Assembly (NCBI RefSeq): GCF_000241325.1
Contig: NZ_BAEI01000091.1
Location: forward strand, 25,400-89,399
DNA: 64,000 bases
Origin: Gordonia polyisoprenivorans NBRC 16320 = JCM 10675
GTDB lineage: Bacteria; Actinomycetota; Actinomycetes; Mycobacteriales; Mycobacteriaceae
Direction of reading: 5' to 3'
The position numbers and the translations under genes were made by a program. A model generated the notes under the pieces. It did not search any database, was not told the DNA's origin, and was given only the letters and a program-made list of their open reading frames with translations. Below are positions 8,748 to 17,843 of the stretch, one piece after another. Each line of letters starts with the position of its first letter. Within the stretch, counting starts at the first letter, position 1.

Positions 8748-9161
8748 TCAGGGAGTCTGGTTGATGCGCAGCAGGTTGCCCGTCGGGTCGCGAAATGCGC
8801 AGTCGCGCACACCGTACGGTTGGTCCATCGGTTCCTGGATGACCTCGGCCCCGGCAGCTTGGAGCTTGTCGAACACGCCTTGGAGGTCGTCGGTGGCCAA
8901 CGTCAGTGCTGCGCCGTAGGTGCCCTTGGCGATGAGATCGAGGATCGTCTCCCGCTCCTGTTCGGTGATGCCGGGATCGACGGCGGGCGGGTGGAGCACG
9001 ACAGCGGTCTGCGGCTGGTTCGGGGGCCCCACGGTGAGCCAGCGCATGCCGGAGTAGCCGACGTCGTTGCGAACCTCGAATCCGAGGGCGTCGCGATAGA
9101 ACCCGAGTGCCGCGTCGGGATCGGTCTGTGGGAGAAAGGTGTAGGCAATGGTGATGTCCAT
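8748..9161 (-). CDS. VOC-family (glyoxalase/dioxygenase-fold) protein
   Basis: A 137-residue two-module VOC protein: TIAYTFLPQTDPDAALGFYRDALGF in the first beta-alpha-beta-beta-beta unit and TLATDDLQGVFDKLQAAG in the second, ending DPTGNLLRINQ. The terminal region that often supplies a metal Glu has Asn/Leu here (GNLLRI), so a metal-dependent glyoxalase activity is doubtful. A resistance or binding role is possible. It lies ten bases downstream of an AraC-type regulator on the same strand, a frequent regulator-VOC pair. Confidence 0.88.
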   Translation of the reverse strand: MDITIAYTFLPQTDPDAALGFYRDALGFEVRNDVGYSGMRWLTVGPPNQPQTAVVLHPPAVDPGITEQERETILDLIAKGTYGAALTLATDDLQGVFDKLQAAGAEVIQEPMDQPYGVRDCAFRDPTGNLLRINQTP

Positions 9162-9171
9162 GCCGACAACG

Positions 9172-9615
9172 CTAGCGGCGCCCGGCCGGTGAGACTTCTC
9201 GATTCCTGATCGGTCTGGTGATCTGTGTGGCCAGACACGTCGGAATGCCCAGGGTCTCGTCCGCGGCGCGACGGCGATACTCGGTGGGCGACATACCGAC
9301 GAGCTCGGTGAAGCGGGTGCTGAAGGTCCCCAGAGACGAACAGCCCACGCCGAAACAGATGTCGGTGACCGACAGATCGCCTCGCCGCAGCAAGGTCATC
9401 GCGCGTTCGATACGCCGCGTCATCAGGTAGGAGTACGGCGATTCACCGTATGCGCGCTTGAATTCGCGACTCAGATGTCCCGCCGACATCGCGATGCCGC
9501 TCGCAAGCGCCTCCACATCGAGAGGGTGTGCGTAATCGCGGTCGATCCGGTCGCGCACCTGTCGCAGGCGGCGCAGGTCTGCCCGGCGCCGGTCGCGGTC
9601 TGGTTTCGCGGTCAC
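9172..9615 (-). CDS. AraC-family transcriptional regulator (DNA-binding domain only)
   Basis: A 147-residue protein (from GTG 9615) made almost entirely of the AraC double helix-turn-helix. The first HTH is VEALASGIAMSAGHLSREFK and the second is VTDICFGVGCSSLGTFST, closing with VGMSPTEYRRR. There is no ligand-binding cupin domain, so it belongs to the small stand-alone AraC regulators. It is probably co-transcribed with the VOC gene just downstream and likely controls it. The GTG start is preferred because earlier in-frame ATGs would run into the MaoC gene ending at 9653. Confidence 0.88.
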   Translation of the reverse strand: MTAKPDRDRRRADLRRLRQVRDRIDRDYAHPLDVEALASGIAMSAGHLSREFKRAYGESPYSYLMTRRIERAMTLLRRGDLSVTDICFGVGCSSLGTFSTRFTELVGMSPTEYRRRAADETLGIPTCLATQITRPIRNREVSPAGRR

Positions 9616-9652
9616 ATGGACGATCCTCGCACAGTTGACAGCACGTATTCGT

Positions 9653-10105
9653 TCAGTGCGTGCCCCGGGATCGTAGGTAGACATCGGCATCGAAGCGCAG
9701 GACCGCCACCCCCGCCTGATTCACCAGTTCGGTCGTATAGGTCACCAGGCCACGGCCGCGCGGGTCGAGGTCGACGGATTCGATCCGCATGGATCCCGAC
9801 AATGTGTCCCCGGGACGTACCGGCGCCAGGAACTCCATCTCCCGGAGCCGGCGTCCGGCGATCACGCTCCACGAGGTCAGGACCGAGCTGACCGCGAGTC
9901 GCTGCGCGATCGCGAGACTGTGGATTCCGCTGGCGATCAGACCACCGAATGCCCCCGACTCCGCGGCTGCCCTGTCGACGTGAAACGCCTGCGGATCCCA
10001 CTGCGACGCGAAGTCGACGAGTTCGGACTCGGAGACCGTATGAATGCCCAGTTCATGGCGTTGACCAGGCTGGAGATCGTCGGCGTACACGATGGGATCG
10101 GTCAT
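9653..10105 (-). CDS. MaoC-like (R)-hydratase / dehydratase
   Basis: A 150-residue single hot-dog protein of the MaoC dehydratase type. DFASQWDPQAFHVD carries the Asp and His of the hydratase site, followed by GLIASGIHSLAIAQRL and the strand RPGDTLSGSMRIESV. It is predicted to hydrate or dehydrate a 2-enoyl-CoA. The start is ATG 10105, where the domain begins; upstream codons read into a palindrome-rich intergenic segment. It is divergent from the acetoacetate-decarboxylase-like gene and 37 bases upstream of the AraC gene. Confidence 0.9.
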   Translation of the reverse strand: MTDPIVYADDLQPGQRHELGIHTVSESELVDFASQWDPQAFHVDRAAAESGAFGGLIASGIHSLAIAQRLAVSSVLTSWSVIAGRRLREMEFLAPVRPGDTLSGSMRIESVDLDPRGRGLVTYTTELVNQAGVAVLRFDADVYLRSRGTH

Positions 10106-10403
10106 CGCTGGGTCGGCTCCTCGGGTGTGCGGCGGCATGATGTCGGGCGGGCTCGGCGTCTCGTGCGAATTCTTTCCGACGATGTGTAACGCACTCGCCA
10201 CCCTCGACGATCTCACCTATGACTCCGACCGAGAGTGCCAGACCCCCGACCCGGCATTCTCGATCGGAGTCTCTTGTTGTGGTGGGCTCCTCTGTTCTGG
10301 TGGGCCTCCCGCCCTGTGCGTGGCTGAGACGTATCGGTAGGTTCGTTCCATCAGGGTGTTGCGCTGCGGCGTGGCCCGACCATCGGACAGGGGGTATCAA
10401 CTG
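10106..10403. other. Divergent intergenic region with a strong hairpin
   Basis: 298 bases between the MaoC-like gene (minus) and the ADC-like gene (plus), with no convincing small gene. It holds a 19-bp inverted repeat (10221-10239 and 10253-10271, arms starting GACTCCGA and ending TCGGAGTC) with a 13-base loop. The two mismatches would be G-U pairs in RNA of one polarity. A purine-rich site ACAGGGGG (10387-10394) precedes the downstream ATG. Confidence 0.6.
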
Positions 10404-11111
10404 ATGACGACCACCAGGATTCCGGTCAGCATCGATCGGGCATGGCACGTCGGCGCAGACGGGGTGAGCTACCCACCCGAGCCGTGGTATCTCGGTGGCG
10501 ACGCTCTCATGTCGGCGTTCGTCGTTCCGCGCGCCGACCTACCAGCCGAGGCGTTCGGCGTCATCCCCTCCGGAGCCCGCCTGCTCACGGTGGCGGGCAA
10601 GGTACTCGTCGTCGCCGCCGTCCTGCACTACACCGAGGGCGGGGTCCTGCAGTACGAAGAACTGCTCACGACCTATCCGGTGGTCTCGCCACGTCACGGT
10701 GTGCGGGTCAGCATTCCCGACATCTGGGTGACCAGCCCGAACTCGCGCACGGGCGGACGCGAGCTCTGGGGAATCCCCAAGCACCTCGGCGAGTTCACCC
10801 GCGAACGATCCGGCCGCCGGATCACCACCGCGATGACCGTGGACGGCCACGATGTCGCGGCACTCGATGCGCGGCTGGGACCGCGCCTGCTTCCCGGAAC
10901 GCATCAGATCCCCCTACCGACCGCCCAGGTCCTCGACGGTCGTAGCTCGTGGTCGACCAACCGGATCGTCGCCCGACTCCGCACCGCGCGGGCGCAGTGG
11001 TCCTTTGCACCCGACGGACCACTCGGGTATCTCGCGGGTCGTCGTCCCCTGATCACCGTCGCCACCACCGACGCCGCGATCTTGTTCGGCACCAAGGTCA
11101 CTCACGACTGA
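10404..11111 (+). CDS. Acetoacetate decarboxylase-family protein
   Basis: A 235-residue protein of the ADC superfamily. It has the family sequence RELWGIPKHLGEF, whose Lys corresponds to the Schiff-base lysine of acetoacetate decarboxylase; the following second lysine of the classical enzyme is His here. Other markers are YPPEPWYLGGDALMSAFVVP and GVRVSIPDIWVTS. Many ADC-fold proteins are not acetoacetate decarboxylases, so the substrate is open. It heads a same-strand series (acyl-CoA ligase, DUF3556, FAD oxidoreductase, PucR). A small hairpin (CCGGAA/TTCCGG, 11128-11143) follows it. Confidence 0.85.
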   Translation: MTTTRIPVSIDRAWHVGADGVSYPPEPWYLGGDALMSAFVVPRADLPAEAFGVIPSGARLLTVAGKVLVVAAVLHYTEGGVLQYEELLTTYPVVSPRHGVRVSIPDIWVTSPNSRTGGRELWGIPKHLGEFTRERSGRRITTAMTVDGHDVAALDARLGPRLLPGTHQIPLPTAQVLDGRSSWSTNRIVARLRTARAQWSFAPDGPLGYLAGRRPLITVATTDAAILFGTKVTHD

Positions 11112-11269
11112 CCGACCTCTCCCCCGACCGGAATCGTTTCCGGGACGTGGCCCCGACGTTGTCCTCCGGGCACAAACGCGCGTCCGAACTCTGGCTCGTG
11201 AGACCGTTCCACATCACATCACCCCTTTCTAGTGTCATAAGTCACAGACATGCGAAAGGGTATGCACCA

Positions 11270-12742
11270 GTGATCAGTTCCTCGTTCTTCGCCTGGGATC
11301 TCCGCGAGCGTGGCGACGCTCCGTGCGTCGCCGATGACACCGTCGACCTCACCTACCGCGGCTTCGCCGACCGGGTCGATGCATGTGCCCAGAAGCTGCA
11401 GCGACTCGGCGTCCGGCATGGTGACGTCGTGGCGACGGTCCTGCCGAACCGTGCCGAACTGCTCGTCGTCCTGATGGCCGCGTGGCGTCTGCGCGCGGTG
11501 GCGACCCCGGTCAACCCCACGTTCACCGCTGACGAGATGCAGTATCAGTTCGCGGATTCCGGCGCGGCGGTCGTCGTGTCCGACGTCGCGGATCTGCGGG
11601 CCGACAGGCCCGTGCTCCACGTCGACGACCTGTCTCCGGCCCCCACCCCGGGGTGGCGGGCGCCGACCGAGCCCGCCGACGCCGACGATGCCTTGCTGAT
11701 CTATACCTCCGGATCGACGGGACGTCCCAAGGGAGTTCGGCTGACCCACGCGAACCTGCGCTACATGGCCACGGCAATGGCACACCACCTCGAGCTCGAC
11801 GCCGACGATCACGCATTACTGATCCTGCCGCTGTTCCACGTGAACGCGATCTGCGTGAGCTTCCTGGCGCCGATCCTGGCCGGCGGACGACTCAGCATCA
11901 CCGGACGGTTCTCGGTCTCGAGGTTCTTCGACGACGTCGAACGTCTACGACCCACCTACTTCTCGGCCGTACCGACCATCTATGCACTGCTGGTCTCCCA
12001 TCCCGACCTCGAGCGTCGGGCTCGGACGCTCGACTCCCTGCGTTTCGCGATCTGCGGCGCCGCACCGATTTCCGCAGAACTTCTCGATCGCGTCGAGAAC
12101 AGCCTGCGGATACCGATTCTCGAGGGCTACGGACTCACCGAGGGCACCTGCGCATCGACGTGCAACCCGCGTCACGGGATACGCAAGCTCGGCACCGTGG
12201 GGCCGGCCATCGAGGGCCAGCGCATCCATGTGGTCGGAGCCGACGGCGCGGACCTACCCACCGGTGACGTCGGTGAGGTGGTCATCACCGGACCCAATGT
12301 GATGCGCGGTTACCTCAATCGTCCCGAGGACACCGCGAAGACCGTCGGCGAGGGTCGGCTGCACACCGGCGACGTCGGCCGACTCGATGCCGATGGTTAT
12401 CTGACGATTGTCGACCGCATCAAGGACTTGATCATCCGCGGCGGAGAAAACCTGTACCCCAAGGAAATCGAGAACGCCCTCGCGACCCACCCGGGAGTAC
12501 TCGAGTGCGCGGTCGTCGGCGCACCCCATCCGGTGTACGGAGAGATCCCGATCGCCTTCGTCGTCACCTACCCCGACCACACCATCGACGACGACGACCT
12601 CACGCGGCATCTCGGCTCGCTGGTGACGAGGGCCAAGATCCCCGAGTCGATCCACATCGTCGAGGCCCTCCCCCGAAACCCGGTGGGCAAGATCGACAAA
12701 CCAGCTCTCCGCCGGCAATTCGCAACGCCGACAGCGTTGTAG
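11270..12742 (+). CDS. Class I acyl-CoA synthetase (AMP-forming)
   Basis: A 490-residue ANL-superfamily adenylating enzyme with P-loop YTSGSTGRPKG, GYGLTEG (A5), TGDVGRLDADGY (A7), DRIKDLIIRGGENLYPKEIE (A8) and catalytic Lys in PRNPVGKIDK (A10). It activates a carboxylic acid as acyl-adenylate and then thioester; chain length cannot be deduced. The start is GTG 11270, nine bases after GAAAGGG; longer in-frame extensions run through non-coding sequence. It precedes a membrane DUF3556 gene and an FAD oxidoreductase on the same strand, suggesting a lipid or isoprenoid acid pathway. Confidence 0.93.
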   Translation: MISSSFFAWDLRERGDAPCVADDTVDLTYRGFADRVDACAQKLQRLGVRHGDVVATVLPNRAELLVVLMAAWRLRAVATPVNPTFTADEMQYQFADSGAAVVVSDVADLRADRPVLHVDDLSPAPTPGWRAPTEPADADDALLIYTSGSTGRPKGVRLTHANLRYMATAMAHHLELDADDHALLILPLFHVNAICVSFLAPILAGGRLSITGRFSVSRFFDDVERLRPTYFSAVPTIYALLVSHPDLERRARTLDSLRFAICGAAPISAELLDRVENSLRIPILEGYGLTEGTCASTCNPRHGIRKLGTVGPAIEGQRIHVVGADGADLPTGDVGEVVITGPNVMRGYLNRPEDTAKTVGEGRLHTGDVGRLDADGYLTIVDRIKDLIIRGGENLYPKEIENALATHPGVLECAVVGAPHPVYGEIPIAFVVTYPDHTIDDDDLTRHLGSLVTRAKIPESIHIVEALPRNPVGKIDKPALRRQFATPTAL

Positions 12743-12876
12743 CGCGCGCTGTTGTAGTCCCCGCGCAATCGCATTCTCCCTCCCCCCGAACCGGCCGCAC
12801 GACGGCGTCGGGTCGGCCGAACGCGTCCGCACCCCGAAACCACCCACCAATTTCGCTTCACCCCGAAGGAGTACCC

Positions 12877-14715
12877 ATGGGATTCACCACCCCGGATTTC
12901 CCGCCCGTGGAACCGGAGACCTTTCTCGACAGGCCGTTTCTCGACCGGCTGCGCGTTCTCGGCGCGCACTGGGCCGAATACGGCTTCGGCACACCCAAGA
13001 TGGTGCACACGATCTACCTGATCAAGGTCGGCGTGCTGTATATCGTTGCGGGACTGTGTATCGCGACGTTCAGTTCGGGACTCAACGTTGTCGACGTCGG
13101 TTCCTGGTGGAACGAACTGATCGTGTATCAAAAGGTGGTCCTGTGGACCGTCCTGCTCGAAACCCTCGGGCTCGGCGGGTCGTGGGGTCCGCTGGCCGGC
13201 CATTTCAAACCGATGACCGGTGGGTTCCTGTTCTGGTTGCGGCCGGAGACGATCCGCCTGCCACCGTGGCCGGGACGCGTACCGTTCACCAGAGGTGATT
13301 CCCGAACTGTCGCCGATGTCGTGATCTACGCGGCAATCCTGATCACCATCGTTGTCGCACTGGCACTCCCGGGCGTTGCGTCATCGTCGATGAACTCGGT
13401 CGTCGCCGGTGATCACGGCGTGGTGAATCCGGTGGTGCTCTACCCGCTGATCGCGCTCTTCGTGGTCATCGGGTTGCGCGACAAGGTGATCTTCATCGCG
13501 GCACGGTCCGAGCAGTACCTGCCGGCACTGGTGTTCTTCGCCTTCCTGCCCTACGTGGACATGATCCTGGCGCTCAAGCTCCTGATCGTCACCGTCTGGG
13601 TCGGCGCCGGCATTTCCAAACTGGGACATCACTTCTCGATGGTCATCCCGCCGATGCTGTCGAACACCCCCTGGTTGCCGTTCCGGTCGATCAAACGCGC
13701 CCACTACCGCGACTTCCCGCACGACATGCGACCGTCGCGCCTCGCCTCGGGAGTCGGGCACGTCTTGGGCACCATCGTCGAGATCGTGACTCCGTTGGTG
13801 CTGCTGTTCTCCACCAACAAGTGGCTTACGCTGGCGGGCGTGGTGCTGATGGTCTGCTTCCACCTGTTCATCTTCTCCACCTTCCCCCTCGCGGTACCGC
13901 TGGAGTGGAACATCCTGTTCGCCTACGCGTCGATCTTCTTGTTCTGGGGACACCCCACGTGGGACGGTTTCGCGCTGACCGACACCACCATGCCGTGGGT
14001 GCTCGCCCTGATCGCCGCAGCGCTGTGCTTCTTCCCGGTGCTGGGCAATCTCCGCCCGGACCTCGTGTCGTTCCTGCCGTCGATGCGGCAGTACGCCGGG
14101 AACTGGGCGTCGGCCACGTGGGCCTTCGCACCGGGCGCCGAGGACAAACTCGACCAGTGCGTGGTGCGCTCATCGAAGAACACCAGGACCCAGCTGCTCG
14201 CGTCGTATCCACCGGAGGTCGCCGACGTCGTCATGCACCAGATGATGGCGTGGCGTTCCCTGCACAGTCAGGGGCGTGCGCTGTTCTCACTCATGATGCG
14301 TCACCTGGGCGACGACATCGACACCTACACTCTGCGAGAGGCCGAGTTCTCGTGTAATTCGCTGGTGGCCTTCAACTTCGGTGACGGACACCTGCACGAC
14401 GAGAAGATGATCGCGGCCCTGCAGCGCCGTTGTGACTTCGCGCCCGGTGAGTTCACGATCGCCTGGATCGAGTCGCAACCCATCCACAAGGGCACCCAGC
14501 GCTACAAGGTGATCGACGCGGCGCTCGGGGTCATCGAGACGGGCACCTACCGGGTCGCCGACGCGGTTGCCGAGCAGCCGTGGTTGCCCAATGGGCCGAT
14601 CCCGGTGCAGGTCGACTGGACGCTCGACATTGACGCCCGCCGCGCGCTCACCGATCCTGAGATCGTGACCGAACCCCGGATGCGCTCGACACCCTCGCGG
14701 CAGGTGCAACCGTGA
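12877..14715 (+). CDS. DUF3556-type multispanning membrane protein
   Basis: A 612-residue protein with roughly eight to ten membrane segments in the first 430 residues and a soluble C-terminal ~180 residues (AWRSLHSQGRALFSLMMRH, ...LREAEFSCNSLVAFNFGDGHLHDE). Overall it looks like DUF3556, an uncharacterised mycobacterial-type family. The polar motif GAGISKLGHHFSMV in a membrane loop might be functional. The ATG 12877 has GAAGGAG at 12865-12871. Its stop overlaps the next gene (GTGA), so it is translationally coupled to the FAD oxidoreductase. Function is unknown; a membrane enzyme of lipid or quinone modification is possible. Confidence 0.82.
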   Translation: MGFTTPDFPPVEPETFLDRPFLDRLRVLGAHWAEYGFGTPKMVHTIYLIKVGVLYIVAGLCIATFSSGLNVVDVGSWWNELIVYQKVVLWTVLLETLGLGGSWGPLAGHFKPMTGGFLFWLRPETIRLPPWPGRVPFTRGDSRTVADVVIYAAILITIVVALALPGVASSSMNSVVAGDHGVVNPVVLYPLIALFVVIGLRDKVIFIAARSEQYLPALVFFAFLPYVDMILALKLLIVTVWVGAGISKLGHHFSMVIPPMLSNTPWLPFRSIKRAHYRDFPHDMRPSRLASGVGHVLGTIVEIVTPLVLLFSTNKWLTLAGVVLMVCFHLFIFSTFPLAVPLEWNILFAYASIFLFWGHPTWDGFALTDTTMPWVLALIAAALCFFPVLGNLRPDLVSFLPSMRQYAGNWASATWAFAPGAEDKLDQCVVRSSKNTRTQLLASYPPEVADVVMHQMMAWRSLHSQGRALFSLMMRHLGDDIDTYTLREAEFSCNSLVAFNFGDGHLHDEKMIAALQRRCDFAPGEFTIAWIESQPIHKGTQRYKVIDAALGVIETGTYRVADAVAEQPWLPNGPIPVQVDWTLDIDARRALTDPEIVTEPRMRSTPSRQVQP

Positions 14716-16133
14716 CGACTGCCGTCGTCGTCGGCGGCGGGCCCAACGGGCTCGCCGCCGCCCTGCATCTCGCCCGCAACGGCGTCGAGGTCACCGTCCT
14801 CGAGGCCGCCGACGAGGTCGGCGGGGGTAGTCGGTCGGGCGAGCTGACCGAACCGGGCCTCATCCACGATCACTGTGCGGCCTTTCACCCACTGGCAATG
14901 GGTTCGCCGTTCTGGCGCAGCGTCGGCCTGGAGTCCTACGGCTTGACCTGGTGCCTCCCGGAGATCGACTGCGCCCATCCCCTCGACGACGGGACTGCCG
15001 GACTCCTGTACCGCAGCATCGATCGGACCGCCGACGGACTCGGCCCCGACGGCCTGCGTTGGCGGCTGGCCCTCGGTGACCTCGCGCGCGGCTTCGACGA
15101 GCTCGGCGAGGATCTCCTTCGTCCGGTCGTACATCTGCCGCGGCATCCGTTGCGGCTGGCGGCCTTCGGGCCGCGTGCGGTATTGCCCGCGACCGTGATG
15201 GCCCGCTGGTTCCGTACCGATCGCGGTCGCGCGCTGTTCGCCGGTATCGCGGCGCACGCGTTCACCCGACTCGACCGGCCGCTCACCGCTTCGCTGGGCA
15301 TGATGATCGCGGCGAGCGGACATCGCCACGGGTGGCCGGTCGCCCGAGGGGGTTCCGGTGCGATCGCCACCGCCGCGGCGGCCGCGATCGGTGACCACGG
15401 CGGCAAGATCGAGACCGGCACACTGGTCTCGGCGCGCTCCGACATCCCGTCCGCCGATCTGGTTTTGCTGGATCTCTCACCCGCGCAGGCACTCTCGATT
15501 TATGGTGACCAGATGCCGGCCAGGGTGAGACGCGCGTTGCAGCGTTACCGCGTGGGATCGTCGGCGTTCAAGGTCGACTACGCCCTCGACGGCGACATCC
15601 CCTGGACGACTCCCGACTGCGGACGCGCGGGCACCGTTCATCTCGGTGGTGATGCCTTCGAGGTGTGGCACACCGAGCGGCAGCGGGCCGCCGGGATCAT
15701 GGTGGACAGGCCGTTCGTCCTGCTCGGGCAGCAGTATCTCGCCGATCGGTCGCGCAGCCGCGGCGGACTCAATCCGATCTACGCCTACGCCCACGTACCC
15801 CGCGGATACGACGGCGACGCCACCGACGCGGTGACCGCCCAGATCGAACGTTTCGCCCCCGGATTCCGCGATCGGATCGTCACCGTGCGCAGTACCGGTA
15901 CCCGTCAATTGCAGTCCTACAACCCCAATTTCGCTCTCGGAGACATCATCGGCGGAGCCAATGACGGGCTGCAGATGCTGGCGCGCCCGCGACTATCGGC
16001 GAACCCGTACGCGCTCGGCGTCGACGGGGTCTATTTGTGTTCACAGTCCACCCCGCCCGGCGCGGGCGTGCACGGCCTGTGCGGTTATCACGCTGCGTCG
16101 GCGGCCCTGGCATCGTTGCGGGGGCGCCGATGA
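14712..16133 (+). CDS. Phytoene-desaturase-like FAD-dependent oxidoreductase
   Basis: A 473-residue flavoprotein. It opens with the dinucleotide-binding motif VVVGGGPNGLAAALHLARNG and VTVLEAADEVGGGSRS, and closes with the FAD-binding segment GVYLCSQSTPPGAGVHGLCGYHAA, typical of the CrtI/amine-oxidase-like superfamily. It would oxidise or isomerise a hydrophobic substrate. No phytoene synthase or other carotenoid gene is nearby, so a carotenoid role is not supported. It overlaps DUF3556 upstream (GTGA) and PucR downstream (ATGA), forming one unit. Confidence 0.88.
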   Translation: MTTAVVVGGGPNGLAAALHLARNGVEVTVLEAADEVGGGSRSGELTEPGLIHDHCAAFHPLAMGSPFWRSVGLESYGLTWCLPEIDCAHPLDDGTAGLLYRSIDRTADGLGPDGLRWRLALGDLARGFDELGEDLLRPVVHLPRHPLRLAAFGPRAVLPATVMARWFRTDRGRALFAGIAAHAFTRLDRPLTASLGMMIAASGHRHGWPVARGGSGAIATAAAAAIGDHGGKIETGTLVSARSDIPSADLVLLDLSPAQALSIYGDQMPARVRRALQRYRVGSSAFKVDYALDGDIPWTTPDCGRAGTVHLGGDAFEVWHTERQRAAGIMVDRPFVLLGQQYLADRSRSRGGLNPIYAYAHVPRGYDGDATDAVTAQIERFAPGFRDRIVTVRSTGTRQLQSYNPNFALGDIIGGANDGLQMLARPRLSANPYALGVDGVYLCSQSTPPGAGVHGLCGYHAASAALASLRGRR

Positions 16134-17428
16134 CCGAGGTCGATGGCGATCGAGGGACGCAGGCGCGTGCGCGGCTGGCCCGCATGCCTGCGACCGCCGA
16201 TGCCGAGTTGCAGGAGGTGGTCACGGCGATCGCGCGCCGGCTCCGCGCGCAGGAGGCGACCATCGTCGCGGATCTGACCGCCATGATGGCCCGCGAGATC
16301 GACCATCTCGACGCGGATCCGAAGCTCGTCGAGATGCTCGAGGCGAGTGTGCACGGCAACGTCTCGACGATCATCCACGTTCTCGCCAACGACATCCCCG
16401 TCGATCATCTGCAGCCGACGACCGCCGCGGTCGAGTACGCGCTGCGCCTCGCGCAACGCGATGTGCCGTCGAATTCCCTTGTGCGCGCCTATCATCTGGG
16501 CCAGAACGCGGTGATGTTGTTGTGCTATCAGATGATCGGTGAACTGGAGCTGGACGCGGACCGGGCGATGGCGGTGACCCGACACATTTCGGGCGTCATG
16601 TTCGGCTACATCGACTGGATCACCCTCTATGTGTTCCAGGCGTACGAGGATGAACGCCGCCGATGGCTCGGCGCCGACGCCACGCTGTCCTCGACCGCGA
16701 TTCGTCGCGTTCTCGACGGCACCGACACCGACGGCCGCACCTTCACCGAGCAGACCCGATACCGGCTGGACCGCCCGCATCTCGCCGCGATCATCTGGTC
16801 CGACGACGACGGTGTGGATCTCCGGCGCCTGCACCGCGGCGCCGAGGAACTCGCGGTTCGCCTGCGCGCCGACGGGCCTCCGATCCTCACGGCCGTGGAC
16901 CGGTCGACGATCTGGGTCTGGTTCCCGCTGCGCACGGCGTCGAGTGAGCGTGCGGTCGGTGAGATCGACCTGCCACCTGGACTCCGGGGTGCGTTCGGTC
17001 TGGTCGGTGCGGGCGTCGACGGATTCCGTCGCAGCCATGAGCAGGCTCGCGGGGCCTATGCGGTGGCGATCATGCCCGGCAGCGGCACCGGATCGATCGT
17101 GGGATTCGCTGACCGCGGAGTCGCCATCGCCTCGCTGCTCGCGCAGGATCTGCCGGCCACCACGGCCTGGGTGCGGGAGGTGCTCGGTGGTCTCGCCGAC
17201 GATTCACCCACGGCGGCGACGCTGCGCGAGACGCTCTCGGTCTACTACGCGACCCGAGAGAGTCATCTGCATACCGCGACCCGCCTCAACCTGCATCGCA
17301 ACACGGTAAAGTACCGCGTCGGCAAAGCGCTGGCCGAGGTACCCGGACATCGCGACCGGCTCGATCTCGCCCTGGCGTTGACGGTCTGTGAACTGTTGGG
17401 GCCCAGCATCATCTCCGGTCCGGCCTGA
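16130..17428 (+). CDS. PucR/CdaR-type transcriptional regulator
   Basis: A 432-residue regulator. The N-terminal ~180 residues match the helical sensor region of actinobacterial PucR-like proteins (AYHLGQNAVMLLCYQMIGEL), a GGDEF-like middle region follows, and the C-terminal PucR HTH is at about 360-420 (LHTATRLNLHRNTVKYRVGKALAEV). It overlaps the FAD oxidoreductase by four bases, so it is likely a local regulator of the ligase-DUF3556-oxidoreductase unit. The inducer is unknown. The last bases overlap the 3' end of the convergent small gene at 17409-17735. Confidence 0.88.
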   Translation: MTEVDGDRGTQARARLARMPATADAELQEVVTAIARRLRAQEATIVADLTAMMAREIDHLDADPKLVEMLEASVHGNVSTIIHVLANDIPVDHLQPTTAAVEYALRLAQRDVPSNSLVRAYHLGQNAVMLLCYQMIGELELDADRAMAVTRHISGVMFGYIDWITLYVFQAYEDERRRWLGADATLSSTAIRRVLDGTDTDGRTFTEQTRYRLDRPHLAAIIWSDDDGVDLRRLHRGAEELAVRLRADGPPILTAVDRSTIWVWFPLRTASSERAVGEIDLPPGLRGAFGLVGAGVDGFRRSHEQARGAYAVAIMPGSGTGSIVGFADRGVAIASLLAQDLPATTAWVREVLGGLADDSPTAATLRETLSVYYATRESHLHTATRLNLHRNTVKYRVGKALAEVPGHRDRLDLALALTVCELLGPSIISGPA

Positions 17429-17735
17429 CCCGACCGGGGCCATCGGCGGGACGCAGGGCCCACGCGGGCACCCAGTGGGTGACCGACTCCTGCCGGTCGC
17501 GTGCGCTCAGGGTGTAGGTGACCTTGCCGTACCACTCTCCCCACTCCGACAGCCCCCACTCGGTGAGGACTCCGGTGGCGACTTTCCGGATCTGCAGGCC
17601 GTCGGGATGATAAGTGCCACTGTGGTGCGGGGTCTGCGGATACAGCGCGTTGAGATCGATCAGCACCGCCCGGTGGCCGACGCGCACGAAAGCAGGCCGG
17701 TGGGGTCGCCCGCTGTCGCCGCCGATCCGAGCCAT
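17409..17735 (-). CDS. Conserved-looking small hypothetical protein
   Basis: A 108-residue protein from ATG 17735; an in-frame ATG at 17753 is also possible. It has balanced composition, with aromatic-rich strands such as VLIDLNALYP, GLSEWGEWYGKVTYTLSA and VTHWVPAWAL, unlike the Arg/Pro-rich shadow frames of this genome. That supports real coding. I recognise no domain. It is convergent with pucR, overlapping by 20 bases, and divergent from the lipase gene, with which it may share a promoter region (17736-17843). Confidence 0.6.
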   Translation of the reverse strand: MARIGGDSGRPHRPAFVRVGHRAVLIDLNALYPQTPHHSGTYHPDGLQIRKVATGVLTEWGLSEWGEWYGKVTYTLSARDRQESVTHWVPAWALRPADGPGRVRPDRR

Positions 17736-17843
17736 ACCCACGCATCCGATCATATGTTCGATTGCTGTCGTTTATCCAACCGGCGATGCGGGTATCCCGC
17801 CGTCACGGAGACGATTCGAGTGAACGAACGTACACTGAGAACC

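Noticed and set aside
14712..16133. Carotenoid biosynthesis (crtI) call for the FAD oxidoreductase
   Set aside because: No crtB, crtE or cyclase gene is nearby. The superfamily is broad, so only a general oxidoreductase call is justified.
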